Source of the DNA: Gemmatimonadota bacterium
Lineage (GTDB): Bacteria > Gemmatimonadota > Gemmatimonadetes > Longimicrobiales > Gaopeijiaceae
NCBI GenBank assembly: GCA_013002885.1
Contig: JABDLS010000095.1
Coordinates: 1 to 61,864 of the forward strand
Length of the DNA stretch: 61,864 bases
Direction: 5' to 3'
The translations under genes were made by a program, and so were the position numbers. The notes beneath the pieces are model-generated. The model saw only the letters and a list, made by a program, of their open reading frames with translations, searched no databases and was not told the DNA's origin. Numbering within the stretch: the first letter of the stretch is position 1; every line of letters begins with the position of its first letter. Of this stretch, positions 32,496 to 40,711 are shown in pieces.

Positions 32496-33922
32496 GAGGC
32501 ACCCACCCCTGCAACGGCATCGATCTCTTCATCGGGGATGACCTTGCCGGGATTGAAGAGACCTTCCGCGTCGAAGACCCGGCGGACACGGCGAAGCATG
32601 TCGAGCTCGACCTCGTTGTGTACCAACGTCATGTAGCCGCGCTTGTCCACCCCGACCCCGTGCTCACCCGTGATGGTCCCACCCACGTCGACGCACAGCG
32701 ACATGATCTCGTGGGACGCGGCTTCGACCCGCGCCATCTGGTCCGGGTCGGCTCTATCGAAGAGGAGGTTGGGGTGGAGGTTGCCGTCTCCGGCATGGAA
32801 GACGTTGGCGATTTGCAGATCGTATCGGACCCCGATCTCGGTGATCTTCGCCAGCACCTCGGGAAGACGGGTTCGGGGTACCGTAGCATCCTGCACAAGC
32901 AGGTCCGGTGCGATGCGGCCCATGGCGCCGAAGGCCTTCTTGCGACCCTTCCACAGCCCCAGCCGCTCCTCCTCGGACCGCGCTCGGCGGACCTCTCTGG
33001 CGCCTGCGGCGAGACAGCATGCCTCGGCGCGATCGGCGTCGGCGTCGAGGCCTTCCTCGGTGCCGTCGAACTCGATGACCAGAGCGGCGCCGGCGTCCGT
33101 CGGGTATCCGGCGGCGAATACGCTCGCCTCCACCGCGCGGATCGTGGCCTTGTCGACGATCTCCACCGCTGCAGGCATGAGACCCGACGCGATGATGGAC
33201 GTCACCGCATGGCCGGCCGCCTCCATCGTGTCGAAGATGCCCAGGAGGGTGCGCACACCCTCGGCCAGAGGCAGCAGGCGCACTTCGATCTCGGTGGCGA
33301 TGCCGAAACACCCCTCCGAGCCCACGAAGAGCCCGACGAGGTCCAGACCGTCCGCGACTTCTCTCCCGGCGCCCCCGAGCCTGACCACCTCACCGCCGGC
33401 GAGAACTACCGTGAGCCCGGTGACGTACCTGGTGGTCACCCCGTACTTGAGGCAATGGGGACCACCCGAGTTCTCGGCCACGTTGCCCCCGAGAGTGCAG
33501 GTGCTCTGAGACGACGGATCGGGAGCGTAGTAGAGGCCGTGGGGGCGGGTCGCGTCCGTGAGGCGAGCGTTCACCACCCCGGGCTGGACGCGGGCGATGC
33601 GGTCCCGGGCATCGATCTCCAGCACCCGGTTCATCCGTGCCGTTCCGACGACGACACCGTCCGGAGTCGGTAGCGCCCCGCCCGAAAGTCCCGTGCCCGC
33701 ACCTCGTGGGACGATCTCGATCTCGGCCGCGTGGAGCACGCGCACCACCTCGGCCACCTCTTCGGTCGAGGCCGGCAGAACCACGGCCCTCGGCCGCACC
33801 CGATACGCTGACAGGCCATCGGACTCATAGACGAGGAGCCGGTTGGGATCCGTGATGACGTGATCGTCCCCGACGGTGGATCGAAGCTGGCGCACGAGGG
33901 CGGCAGGCAGCGGCTCAGTCAT
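32492..33922 (-). CDS. glcD: FAD-linked glycolate/D-lactate oxidase subunit
   Basis: A 476-residue flavoprotein, first gene of the ten-gene operon. The FAD-binding part shows PRGAGTGLSGGALP and STCTLGGNVAENSGGPHCLKYG. The substrate domain has NVFHAGDGNLHPN with the metal His, and the C-terminal TGEHGVGVDKRGYM. It oxidises glycolate or a D-2-hydroxy acid to the 2-oxo acid. A promoter-like pair lies directly upstream with only 5 bases between the -10 box and the ATG, predicting a leaderless message. No ribosome binding site is seen. Confidence 0.95.
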   Translation of the reverse strand: MTEPLPAALVRQLRSTVGDDHVITDPNRLLVYESDGLSAYRVRPRAVVLPASTEEVAEVVRVLHAAEIEIVPRGAGTGLSGGALPTPDGVVVGTARMNRVLEIDARDRIARVQPGVVNARLTDATRPHGLYYAPDPSSQSTCTLGGNVAENSGGPHCLKYGVTTRYVTGLTVVLAGGEVVRLGGAGREVADGLDLVGLFVGSEGCFGIATEIEVRLLPLAEGVRTLLGIFDTMEAAGHAVTSIIASGLMPAAVEIVDKATIRAVEASVFAAGYPTDAGAALVIEFDGTEEGLDADADRAEACCLAAGAREVRRARSEEERLGLWKGRKKAFGAMGRIAPDLLVQDATVPRTRLPEVLAKITEIGVRYDLQIANVFHAGDGNLHPNLLFDRADPDQMARVEAASHEIMSLCVDVGGTITGEHGVGVDKRGYMTLVHNEVELDMLRRVRRVFDAEGLFNPGKVIPDEEIDAVAGVGAS

Positions 33923-33927
33923 GGGAG

Positions 33928-33957
33928 AGGATACCCCGGCCCAGAGCGGGGGTGCAA
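33928..33957 (-). promoter_or_regulatory. Candidate promoter of the ten-gene operon, leaderless
   Basis: On the minus strand TTGCAC (33957-33952) and TATCCT (33933-33928) are separated by 18 bases. The -10 box ends 5 bases before the glcD ATG at 33922, so transcription would start at or next to the start codon. No purine-rich ribosome site lies between. The match is partial (3/6 and 4/6), so it is a prediction. The spacer is very GC-rich. Confidence 0.45.
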
Positions 33958-34021
33958 CACGGAGCGCGGGCCGCCTCGTCCCCTCGCCAGGCGTTACCCA
34001 ACGGTCGGCATTGCTGGCCGC

Positions 34022-34768
34022 TCAGCCGTGGGCATCGAGATGGTCGAGCACCGCCTCCAGCGACTTCCGAGCCGCCCCGTGCATGGACGCCGGCACCGTG
34101 CCGCCGTAAACGATGTCCACCAATCGCTCGGAGTCAGCTTCCGGATGCGAGGCTCTGGCCCGTCGAACCTGGTCGATGCGCTCCAGGCGGTGATGACGAA
34201 AGCGCGCGACGGCCTCCCTCGGGTCCTCCAGAGGCGGCCCGTGGGCCGGGTAAAGGACGTCGACATCCAACGAATCGAGTCGCGCCAGGGAGTCGAGGTA
34301 GTCCTGGACACAGCCCGGGTACTCCGCCACCCACGTCGTGTCACCCCGTCCGAGGAGGTGGTCTCCGACGAAGGCGGCCCGCCGCTCCAGCCAGTGGAAA
34401 GCGAGGTGCTCACGGGTGTGCCCTGGCGTGTGCAGGGCGACGAGCACACCCGCGTCGGTCGCCACGGAGTCGCCCTCGTCGAGTGGGCTCGTGAGGCCCT
34501 CCAGGCCCTTCGGGCCGAAGACCTCGGCATCGAGCTCTGCCGCGAGACGCGGCGCTGCCGCCACGTGGTCGTCGTGTCCGTGAGTGAGAAGCAAGGTCAC
34601 CGAGTCGGCGCGTGCGCCCAAGGACGCCAAAGCCCGGACGTGGGAATCCACGTCCGGGCCAGGGTCGATGATGGCGATACGGCGGCGCCCCACCAGGTAA
34701 CTCCTCGTACCCTCCAGGGTGAACGGGCCGGGATTGTCCGCCGTGACGAACGCCGGGTGGTCTGTCAG
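34022..34768 (-). CDS. MBL-fold hydrolase, LACTB2/glyoxalase II-like
   Basis: About 248 residues if it starts at CTG 34768, which overlaps the TGA of the GAF gene (CTGA). A GTG at 34693 is the nearest usual start, but it would cut off VTADNPGPFTLEGTRSYLVG, the first two strands normal for this family. The metal motif LTHGHDDHVAA has both His, Asp and His; more ligands are in HTPGHT, VGDHLLGRGD and PAHGPPL. The C-terminal helical part (about 165-248, with RFRHHRLERI) fits LACTB2-type enzymes, which cleave RNA or thioesters. The substrate is unknown. Confidence 0.85.
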   Translation of the reverse strand: MTDHPAFVTADNPGPFTLEGTRSYLVGRRRIAIIDPGPDVDSHVRALASLGARADSVTLLLTHGHDDHVAAAPRLAAELDAEVFGPKGLEGLTSPLDEGDSVATDAGVLVALHTPGHTREHLAFHWLERRAAFVGDHLLGRGDTTWVAEYPGCVQDYLDSLARLDSLDVDVLYPAHGPPLEDPREAVARFRHHRLERIDQVRRARASHPEADSERLVDIVYGGTVPASMHGAARKSLEAVLDHLDAHG

Positions 34769-35241
34769 GAAGCGTCCCGGCGCTCCGCAGCCAACTGTTC
34801 GGCGAGCTTGTCTGCCACGCCGATGAGAGCGATCTGGTCGTCCTCGGTGAAGGCGGCCTTCTCGTCCGAGTCGATGTCGATCTGACCGAAGATGTCATCC
34901 CCCGCACGGATGAGGATCACCAACTCGGACTGCGTTTCCGGTGAGCACGCGAGGTAGTTCTCCTCCTCGCTCACGTCCGGGATGTTGAGGTTGGTCCGCT
35001 CGGCGACCGCGCGACCGCAGACGCCCTCCCCCACGGGGATCTTGGCATGGTCGGTAGCTTCGCCCACGTAGTTGTGAAGCCACAGCTCCTGGTCCGCCTC
35101 GTTGAGGAGGTAGACCCCCACCCAGTCGAAGCGACTCTCAGTGGAGACTTCCCGAACAGCTCTGCGTAGGAGCGCGTCGGAGAGGTGACCCTCGTCACGC
35201 ATCTCTTGCAGATCTTTGATGAGACTTCCTGCGTCCAGCAT
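34765..35241 (-). CDS. GAF-domain protein, free-methionine-(R)-sulfoxide-reductase-like
   Basis: A 158-residue single GAF domain. The sequence IPVGEGVCGRAVAERT and the later YLACSPETQSELVILI match the two cysteine-bearing loops of fRMsr, which reduces free methionine-R-sulfoxide. The final FGQIDIDSDEKAAFTEDDQ is the usual last strand of these enzymes. A third cysteine of the classic enzyme is not evident, so the resolving arrangement may differ. It is probably translated together with the MBL hydrolase downstream (4-base overlap). A plain ligand-binding GAF role is the alternative. Confidence 0.8.
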   Translation of the reverse strand: MLDAGSLIKDLQEMRDEGHLSDALLRRAVREVSTESRFDWVGVYLLNEADQELWLHNYVGEATDHAKIPVGEGVCGRAVAERTNLNIPDVSEEENYLACSPETQSELVILIRAGDDIFGQIDIDSDEKAAFTEDDQIALIGVADKLAEQLAAERRDAS

Positions 35242-35308
35242 CGGTTACGTCCAAATCGAAGTGTTCCACCCGCAACGGCGCGGTCCCGTGCGAGCTCACC
35301 ACAAGAGA

Positions 35309-35325
35309 GGCCGACGATGTCGGCC
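35309..35325. repeat. GC-rich hairpin in the GAF-M42 gap
   Basis: GGCCGAC at 35309-35315 and GTCGGCC at 35319-35325 form a perfect 7-bp stem with a 3-base loop, and flanking GAG/CTC bases extend it imperfectly. It lies in the 215-base gap after the M42 peptidase gene and before the GAF gene, both on the minus strand. No T-run follows on that strand, so it is not a classical terminator. It could act as a processing or pausing site. Nothing else is evident in the gap. Confidence 0.35.
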
Positions 35326-35456
35326 CTCGCACCACCCGGGTCGGCGTCCTCCGAACGAGGAATCCGCGGTCCCGTCCCGAGCGGGCACGAAGGGTAGAAT
35401 TACCGCCAGATCGCGTCAACGTGCCAACGCCACGACGTGGCTGGACACCGCAGGGG

Positions 35457-36530
35457 CTAGCGCGGCGTGAAGTCGGTGCTTCCGTCCAGGTCACGGATGA
35501 AGGCGGCAATGAGGCGGGCGGTGTTGAAAAGGTCTTCGACGCTCACGACCTCATTCGGAGAATGCATGTATCGGTTCGGCACCGAGATCAGCCCCGTGGG
35601 CACGCCCTGCCGGGTGAGGTGGATACCGTCGGCATCGGTCCGCGTCGCCTTGGGTGATGCCTGGATCGTGTAGGGGATTCCCTCGGAGTCGGCCACCGCC
35701 GCCAGACGCTCGAAGACTTCGGCGTGGGCGGCCGAGCCCCGACTCAGGACTGGACCGCCACCGAGTTCGTGCTCGCCCAACTCCTTCTTGTCGATGTCGG
35801 GCACGTCGGTACTGAACGTCACGTCTACGACGAGGGCGACGTCCGGCTCGAGCTGGTATGCGCTGGTCCGCGCACCACCTCCCTGGTAGCCGATCTCTTC
35901 CTGGACTGTGGCAACGGCCGTGGCCGAAGCCGTGAGCGCGCCCGGTTCCTCCGCCAGGAGCCGGATGGCCTCGAGCACGACGAACGCGCCAATACGGTCG
36001 TCGATGGCCCGGCTCGCAATGAGATCCCGAGCCAACCGCACCATCCCCTGAGCGATGACCATGGGGTCGCCTACCCGAAGCCCCAGCTCGGCAACGCCTT
36101 CCCGGTCGGCGGCGCCGACGTCCACCCAGAGCTGCTTGGTCTTCGAGGCCTTCGTCCGTTCTTCGGCTTCGAGCAGATGGATGGCCTTCTTGCCGACGAC
36201 GCCGGCCACGTCTCCGTCCCTGCCCAGGATGGTCACGCGCTGGCCGACGAGGACCTGTGGATCCCACCCGCCGATGCCATCGAAGTAGAGGAAACCGTCT
36301 TCGTCGACGTGGGTGATCTGGAGGCCGATCTCGTCGATGTGGCCCGCCAGCATGACACGTGGACTCCCGCCGGGATTCACCGACGCGAAGGAGTTCCCGC
36401 TTACGTCCACGCGGACGTCGGAGGCGAAGCCGTCGGCTTCCTCGCGCCAGACCCGCGCCGCGCGGGTCTCGAAGCCTGAGGGGCCGGGAGCATCGAGGAG
36501 ACGCTCCAGAAATGAGATGTCGTTGGTCAT
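35457..36530 (-). CDS. M42 family aminopeptidase/glutamyl aminopeptidase-like
   Basis: A 357-residue cytosolic metallo-aminopeptidase. Zinc ligands and the catalytic Glu are visible: AGHIDEIG (His), RAIDDRIGAF (bridging Asp), TVQEEIGYQGG (catalytic Glu and ligand Glu), VVDVTFSTD (Asp) and RYMHSPNEV (His). The N-terminal LLDAPGPSGFE is the family start. These enzymes form tetrahedral dodecamers that trim peptides. It follows fxsA by 25 bases on the same strand. Confidence 0.94.
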   Translation of the reverse strand: MTNDISFLERLLDAPGPSGFETRAARVWREEADGFASDVRVDVSGNSFASVNPGGSPRVMLAGHIDEIGLQITHVDEDGFLYFDGIGGWDPQVLVGQRVTILGRDGDVAGVVGKKAIHLLEAEERTKASKTKQLWVDVGAADREGVAELGLRVGDPMVIAQGMVRLARDLIASRAIDDRIGAFVVLEAIRLLAEEPGALTASATAVATVQEEIGYQGGGARTSAYQLEPDVALVVDVTFSTDVPDIDKKELGEHELGGGPVLSRGSAAHAEVFERLAAVADSEGIPYTIQASPKATRTDADGIHLTRQGVPTGLISVPNRYMHSPNEVVSVEDLFNTARLIAAFIRDLDGSTDFTPR

Positions 36531-36555
36531 GGAGAGAAGCTACTCGAGGAACGGG

Positions 36556-37164
36556 CTATCGAGGCAAGTCGTCGGAGTCGATATCGATTCCCTTGGTGGG
36601 GTCCAGGCGGCCTCGTCCGGCTCCGGCGTGTCCCGTCCGGCCTCGCCCCTCGGCTGCTGACGGTCGCCTCCCGATCTCCACGTCGGGTCGGGGACCCTCT
36701 CCCTCCGAGTGCTCGGGCCCGCCGGCCGCGCCGCCCCAAGCGCCGAAGCCGAATCCGCCAGTGCTCCCCATGCCGACCACCCGGATGGTCCCGTCTGCGA
36801 TGCGCCCCTCGAGACGCTTGCGAACACCTGCCTGAATCCATCGGCGGGTAAACGGCAGGAGCAGCGAGAAGCCCACCACGTCCGTGAGTACGCCGGGCGT
36901 CAGCAGAAAGGCACCGCCGATGAGAACCGAGATGCCATCCAGGAGCGACTGACCAGGGAGGCGGCCCGAGACCAATTCCCGTTGAAACTGGAAGAAGACC
37001 CTCACGCCCTCGGCCCTGGCCAACCAAGCACCCGTGACGCCGGTGAAGATCACCAGGGCAATGGTCGGCAGGAGCCCCACGAGCTGTCCGATCTCGATGA
37101 GAAGGATCAGCTCCACCACAGGGACGATGACGAAGAGGAGCGCGAGGCGTCCGAGGATGTTCAT
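36556..37164 (-). CDS. fxsA: FxsA family membrane protein
   Basis: A 202-residue protein. The first 130 residues match FxsA: helices at about 4-25 (LFVIVPVVELILLIEIG), 28-48 (TIALVIFTGVTGAWLAR) and 75-100 (LIGGAFLLTPGVLTDVVGFSLLLP), then RKRLEGRI. The E. coli protein affects F-plasmid exclusion of phage T7; its cellular role is not known. A Gly/Arg-rich soluble C-terminal tail of about 70 residues is longer than in the usual form (about 130-160 residues). Confidence 0.9.
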   Translation of the reverse strand: MNILGRLALLFVIVPVVELILLIEIGQLVGLLPTIALVIFTGVTGAWLARAEGVRVFFQFQRELVSGRLPGQSLLDGISVLIGGAFLLTPGVLTDVVGFSLLLPFTRRWIQAGVRKRLEGRIADGTIRVVGMGSTGGFGFGAWGGAAGGPEHSEGEGPRPDVEIGRRPSAAEGRGRTGHAGAGRGRLDPTKGIDIDSDDLPR

Positions 37165-37364
37165 GGAAATCCTTACCCGGGGTCGGGTCCCTGGGGTTCA
37201 CAGAGCCTCGAATCCCCGAGCGGGATGCCCGGTCTGGCCGTCAACACGGTTGAGGTAGGCGCCACCTACCGTGAAGTTGTCAGGACCGAGAGCGCCCCCC
37301 GGGTGTAGCTTCGGACAAAGGGTGATTACCCGCTCATCACATATATCGCACGACAGGCCAGCTC

Positions 37365-38600
37365 ATGGAGCAGACCTATTTCCGGAAGGGGTTCGGGCTC
37401 AAGAAGGAGCTTCGACCCCTCATCGACGCCGAGTACCAGTCGGCCCTTGTGGAGCGAATCCGCTCGCGGGGCTACACCGACCAATTCGGCGACGTCACCG
37501 TCCGTCTCGCACAGGAGTTCGGCTTCTGTTACGGAGTGGATCGAGCCGTCGACTACGCGTACGAGACGGTCCACAAATTCCCGGACAAGAAGATCTTCCT
37601 TGTGGGTGAGATCATCCACAATCCCCACGTGAACCATCGGATGACCGAGATGGGCATCTCGTTCATCTATCCCGAGAAAGACGGGTCTTTCGACTTCTCG
37701 ACGATCACTCCCGACGACGTGGTGATCCTTCCTGCCTTCGGCGTAACGCTCCAGGACTTCGAGGAGCTTCGCGAGGTTGGGTGCATCCTCGTGGACACCA
37801 CCTGCGGTTCCGTGCTCCACGTGTGGAAGCGGGTGGAGAATTACGCGAAGGACGGCTTCACCGCGGTCATCCACGGCAAGTACACCCACGAGGAGTCCCG
37901 GGCAACGGCATCGCAGGTCAACAAGTACGAAGGTGGCAAGTACATCATCGTCCGCGACATGAAGGAGGGCGAGCTGCTCTTCGACTACATCGCCAAGCGG
38001 CCAGGGCACCTGAGCCGAGAGGACTTCCTGGAGCACTTCGCCGAGAAGTCGTCACCCGGCTTCGACCCCGACGTGGATCTCGAGTATATCGGAGTAGCCA
38101 ACCAGACCACGATGTTGGCCAAGGAATCGCTGGCCATCGGATGGAAGGTCCACGAGGCCATGGTCGAGCGCTTCGGCGAGGAGCATGCCTCGACCCACTT
38201 CCGCTCCTTCGGGACCATCTGCTCCGCGACTCAGGAACGCCAGGACGCCGTAGCGGAGATGATGGAGGAGCCTCCGAAGCTCATGCTGGTCATCGGGGGC
38301 TACAACTCGTCGAACACCAACCACCTGGCACACCTCTGCCGTCAGCACACGACGACCTTCCACGTGGAAGACGCGACGTGCATCGACGTGGACGCCGGGA
38401 CCATTCGACACAAGCCCGAGCTCGACCCCACGGCCGACGAAGTGGTGGAAACCGAGTGGCTACCTCAGGACGCCTTCGATCTCGGCATCACGGCCGGCGC
38501 TTCGACGCCGAACAACAAGATCGGCGAGGCGCTCCTCAGAATCCTGGAAATACGGGGGATCGAGGTGAAGCTCGACCTGCCGGAGGGTCAGCCGGCCTAG
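37365..38600 (+). CDS. ispH: 4-hydroxy-3-methylbut-2-enyl diphosphate reductase, long type
   Basis: A 411-residue IspH, last step of the MEP isoprenoid pathway, making IPP and DMAPP. The [4Fe-4S] cysteines are in FGFCYGVDRAV, VDTTCGSVLHVW and FGTICSATQERQ. Other signatures are HNPHVNHRM and the GGYNSSNTNHLAHL substrate loop. The protein is about 95 residues longer than the E. coli enzyme. Its N-terminal extension and insert (YTHEESRATASQVNKYEGGKYI) match the cyanobacterial/plant-type form. It stands alone, with a 200-base divergent region to fxsA that holds a possible -10 (ATATAT at about 37341) near a 24-base leader. Confidence 0.95.
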   Translation: MEQTYFRKGFGLKKELRPLIDAEYQSALVERIRSRGYTDQFGDVTVRLAQEFGFCYGVDRAVDYAYETVHKFPDKKIFLVGEIIHNPHVNHRMTEMGISFIYPEKDGSFDFSTITPDDVVILPAFGVTLQDFEELREVGCILVDTTCGSVLHVWKRVENYAKDGFTAVIHGKYTHEESRATASQVNKYEGGKYIIVRDMKEGELLFDYIAKRPGHLSREDFLEHFAEKSSPGFDPDVDLEYIGVANQTTMLAKESLAIGWKVHEAMVERFGEEHASTHFRSFGTICSATQERQDAVAEMMEEPPKLMLVIGGYNSSNTNHLAHLCRQHTTTFHVEDATCIDVDAGTIRHKPELDPTADEVVETEWLPQDAFDLGITAGASTPNNKIGEALLRILEIRGIEVKLDLPEGQPA

Positions 38601-38609
38601 GAGGTTGTT

Positions 38610-39110
38610 CTAGAGGTCGCGTTCCTGGATTCCCGTTCCGAGCTTCTTCAGGAGGTCCGACAGGTACTCCTGCTCTTCCGAGCTCACGTGCCTCGAAAGA
38701 TGCTCGACGAAGGAGACGTGACCCGGGAAGACGTCCGCCACCAGCTCACGCCCCTCTGCTGTCAGTTTGGCCTGGATGACGCGCCGGTCCTCGGGGCGCC
38801 TGAACCGATACACGAGGCCCTGATCTTCCAGCCGGTCCATGACGTACGTCACGTTTCCGCCAGTTACGAGCAGCTTGTCCGCAAGCTCTCCGAGTGACAG
38901 CGGTCCGAGGTGGTAGAGCGCCTCCAGCGTGCCGAACTGCGGCGTGGTCAGGCCGTACTCCTGAACCTTCGCCGCGATGGCCTTGGCATACGTCGCGTGG
39001 CACCGAGCCAGGATCACCCAGAGCCGCAAAGCCGTATTTTGGTCGTCGGTCCATTCCCTGTCCGCGGGGCGATCGACGTTCGGCGTCGTCATGGCTGTAC
39101 TCGGGTTCAT
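38610..39110 (-). CDS. MarR family transcriptional regulator
   Basis: A 166-residue winged-helix regulator. The HTH region is LTTPQFGTLEALYHLGPLSLGELADKLLVTGGNVTYVMDRLEDQGL and the wing has RPEDRRVIQAKLTAEG, both typical of MarR. The ATG at 39110 gives a normal MarR length; an upstream open frame to 39287 lies in the lpdA end and is rejected. MarR proteins repress neighbouring genes and respond to phenolic or oxidised ligands. It follows lpdA by 13 bases on the same strand and may be co-transcribed with it. Confidence 0.92.
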   Translation of the reverse strand: MNPSTAMTTPNVDRPADREWTDDQNTALRLWVILARCHATYAKAIAAKVQEYGLTTPQFGTLEALYHLGPLSLGELADKLLVTGGNVTYVMDRLEDQGLVYRFRRPEDRRVIQAKLTAEGRELVADVFPGHVSFVEHLSRHVSSEEQEYLSDLLKKLGTGIQERDL

Positions 39111-39123
39111 TTGTCGGTCTCTC

Positions 39124-40530
39124 TCAGACGTGGATGGGTCGACCCAACGCGGCAAGGGCACCTTCCGCAACACCCTCCGAGAGGGTCGGGTGGGGGTGCA
39201 TTGCCTTCTCCATCTCCTCGACGGTCGATTCGAGGTGTCGGCCGACGACGAACTCTGCGATGAGCTCGGTTGCGTGGGGTCCGACAATGTGCGCTCCGAG
39301 GATCTCCGAGTACTTCGTGTCCCGGATGACCTTGATGAAGCCGTCGCTGTGGCCGGAAGCGACCGCCCGGCCGATGCCCACCCACGGAAACTTGCCGACC
39401 TCGATGTCGTGGCCGGCTTCCTTCGCCTCTTCCTCCGTCATGCCCACCGAAGCCACCTCGGGGTGGCAGTATGTGCAGTTGGGCACGTTGCCGTAATCGA
39501 CGGTGTGGTGACTCTCGCCGGCAATGTGCTCGACGCAGACGATGCCCTCGTGGGACGCCTTGTGCGCCAGGAGCTGCCTTCCAGCCACGTCGCCTATGGC
39601 GTAAACGCCGGCGACGTTGGTCCGGAGCTGGTCGTCCACCTCGATGAAGCCACGGTCGTCCGTCTTCACTCCCGCGGCGTCCAGCCCCAGATCCTCCGAA
39701 TTGGGCACGCGGCCCACGGCAGAGAGGACGTAATCCACATCCATGGTGTGGGACTCGCCCTTCTTGTCCGTGAAGGTCACCGTGACGCCGTCGTCCTTGA
39801 TCTCGGCCTTCTCGAAGCGGGCGCCAGCATGAATCTCCATCCCACGCTTCTTGTAGGTCCGCTCCATGAACTTGGAGACCTCGGCATCCTCCAGCGGGAG
39901 GATGCGATCCAGAGCCTCGACCACCGTGACCTTGGAGCCAAAAGCGTCGTAGACGTCGGCGAATTCCATCCCGATGGCGCCGGCACCCACGATAAAGAGA
40001 GACGATGGAGCCGACGTCTGCATGAGGGCGCCCGTAGACGACCAGATGCGGTCTTCGTCGATCTGAAGCGACGGCAGGTTCCGCGGCCGGGAGCCTGTGG
40101 CGATGACGACATGCTTGCCGTCGTAGCTCTTCTTCGAGCCGTCGGAAGATTCGACCTCGACCTTCCCTTGCCCAGCCAGTCGTCCGTAGCCCTCCAGGTG
40201 GGTCACCCCGTTCTTCTTGAAGAGGTGACCGATGCCGTTGGTCATCTGCTTTACGACCCTGCGGCTCCGTTCCTGAGCGGGGCCGAGATCGAAGGTGACG
40301 TCCTTGGCCATGATGCCGTGCTGCTCACCCTCTTTCATCTCATTTGCGAGGAGGGCGCTCGTCAGCATCGCCTTGGTCGGAATGCAACCGATGTTCAGGC
40401 AAACACCCCCGAGGTCCTCGGTCTCGACGCACGCGACGCTCATCCCGAGCTGGGCGGCGCGGATGGCTGCAACATACCCGCCAGGGCCGCTGCCGATGAT
40501 GATCAGATCGAAGGAAGTACTCTCAGCCAC
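39124..40530 (-). CDS. lpdA: Dihydrolipoyl dehydrogenase
   Basis: A 468-residue flavoprotein, E3 of the pyruvate and other 2-oxo acid dehydrogenase complexes. The FAD site is IIGSGPGGYVAAIRAAQLG, the redox-active disulfide is GGVCLNIGCIPTKAML, the NAD site is GAGAIGMEFADVY, and the catalytic C-terminal His-Glu is in CHPEVASVGMTE plus the terminal ...HAHPTLSE (here MHPHPTLSEGV). The start is GTG. Its partner genes pdhABC and lipA lie 12 kb away rather than adjacent, so this E3 may be shared by several complexes. Confidence 0.95.
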   Translation of the reverse strand: MAESTSFDLIIIGSGPGGYVAAIRAAQLGMSVACVETEDLGGVCLNIGCIPTKAMLTSALLANEMKEGEQHGIMAKDVTFDLGPAQERSRRVVKQMTNGIGHLFKKNGVTHLEGYGRLAGQGKVEVESSDGSKKSYDGKHVVIATGSRPRNLPSLQIDEDRIWSSTGALMQTSAPSSLFIVGAGAIGMEFADVYDAFGSKVTVVEALDRILPLEDAEVSKFMERTYKKRGMEIHAGARFEKAEIKDDGVTVTFTDKKGESHTMDVDYVLSAVGRVPNSEDLGLDAAGVKTDDRGFIEVDDQLRTNVAGVYAIGDVAGRQLLAHKASHEGIVCVEHIAGESHHTVDYGNVPNCTYCHPEVASVGMTEEEAKEAGHDIEVGKFPWVGIGRAVASGHSDGFIKVIRDTKYSEILGAHIVGPHATELIAEFVVGRHLESTVEEMEKAMHPHPTLSEGVAEGALAALGRPIHV

Positions 40531-40582
40531 GCGGGCCTCTCTCTATGGGACCGGGGATCCCCGAAGGGCGCCGGAACAGTCG

Positions 40583-40610
40583 TTGGATCTTCAGTTTTCG
40601 AAGGTAGAGT
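40583..40610 (+). promoter_or_regulatory. Possible promoter for the glycosyltransferase gene
   Basis: TTGGAT at 40583-40588 and TAGAGT at 40605-40610 are spaced by 16 bases in the 181-base divergent region between lpdA and the glycosyltransferase gene. The predicted leader is about 95 bases. A perfect palindrome, CGGGGATCCCCG, is at 40552-40563, closer to lpdA. Evidence is consensus-like matches only. Confidence 0.3.
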
Positions 40611-40711
40611 GGCCGTGGAAATCGGTAAAGGTGAAGGGGGTCTCGGATGCGCGACGACGGTCGCATCACCGCCGCGCTTGATGTCGGACCACACCCGAGG
40701 GACCTTGTGGC

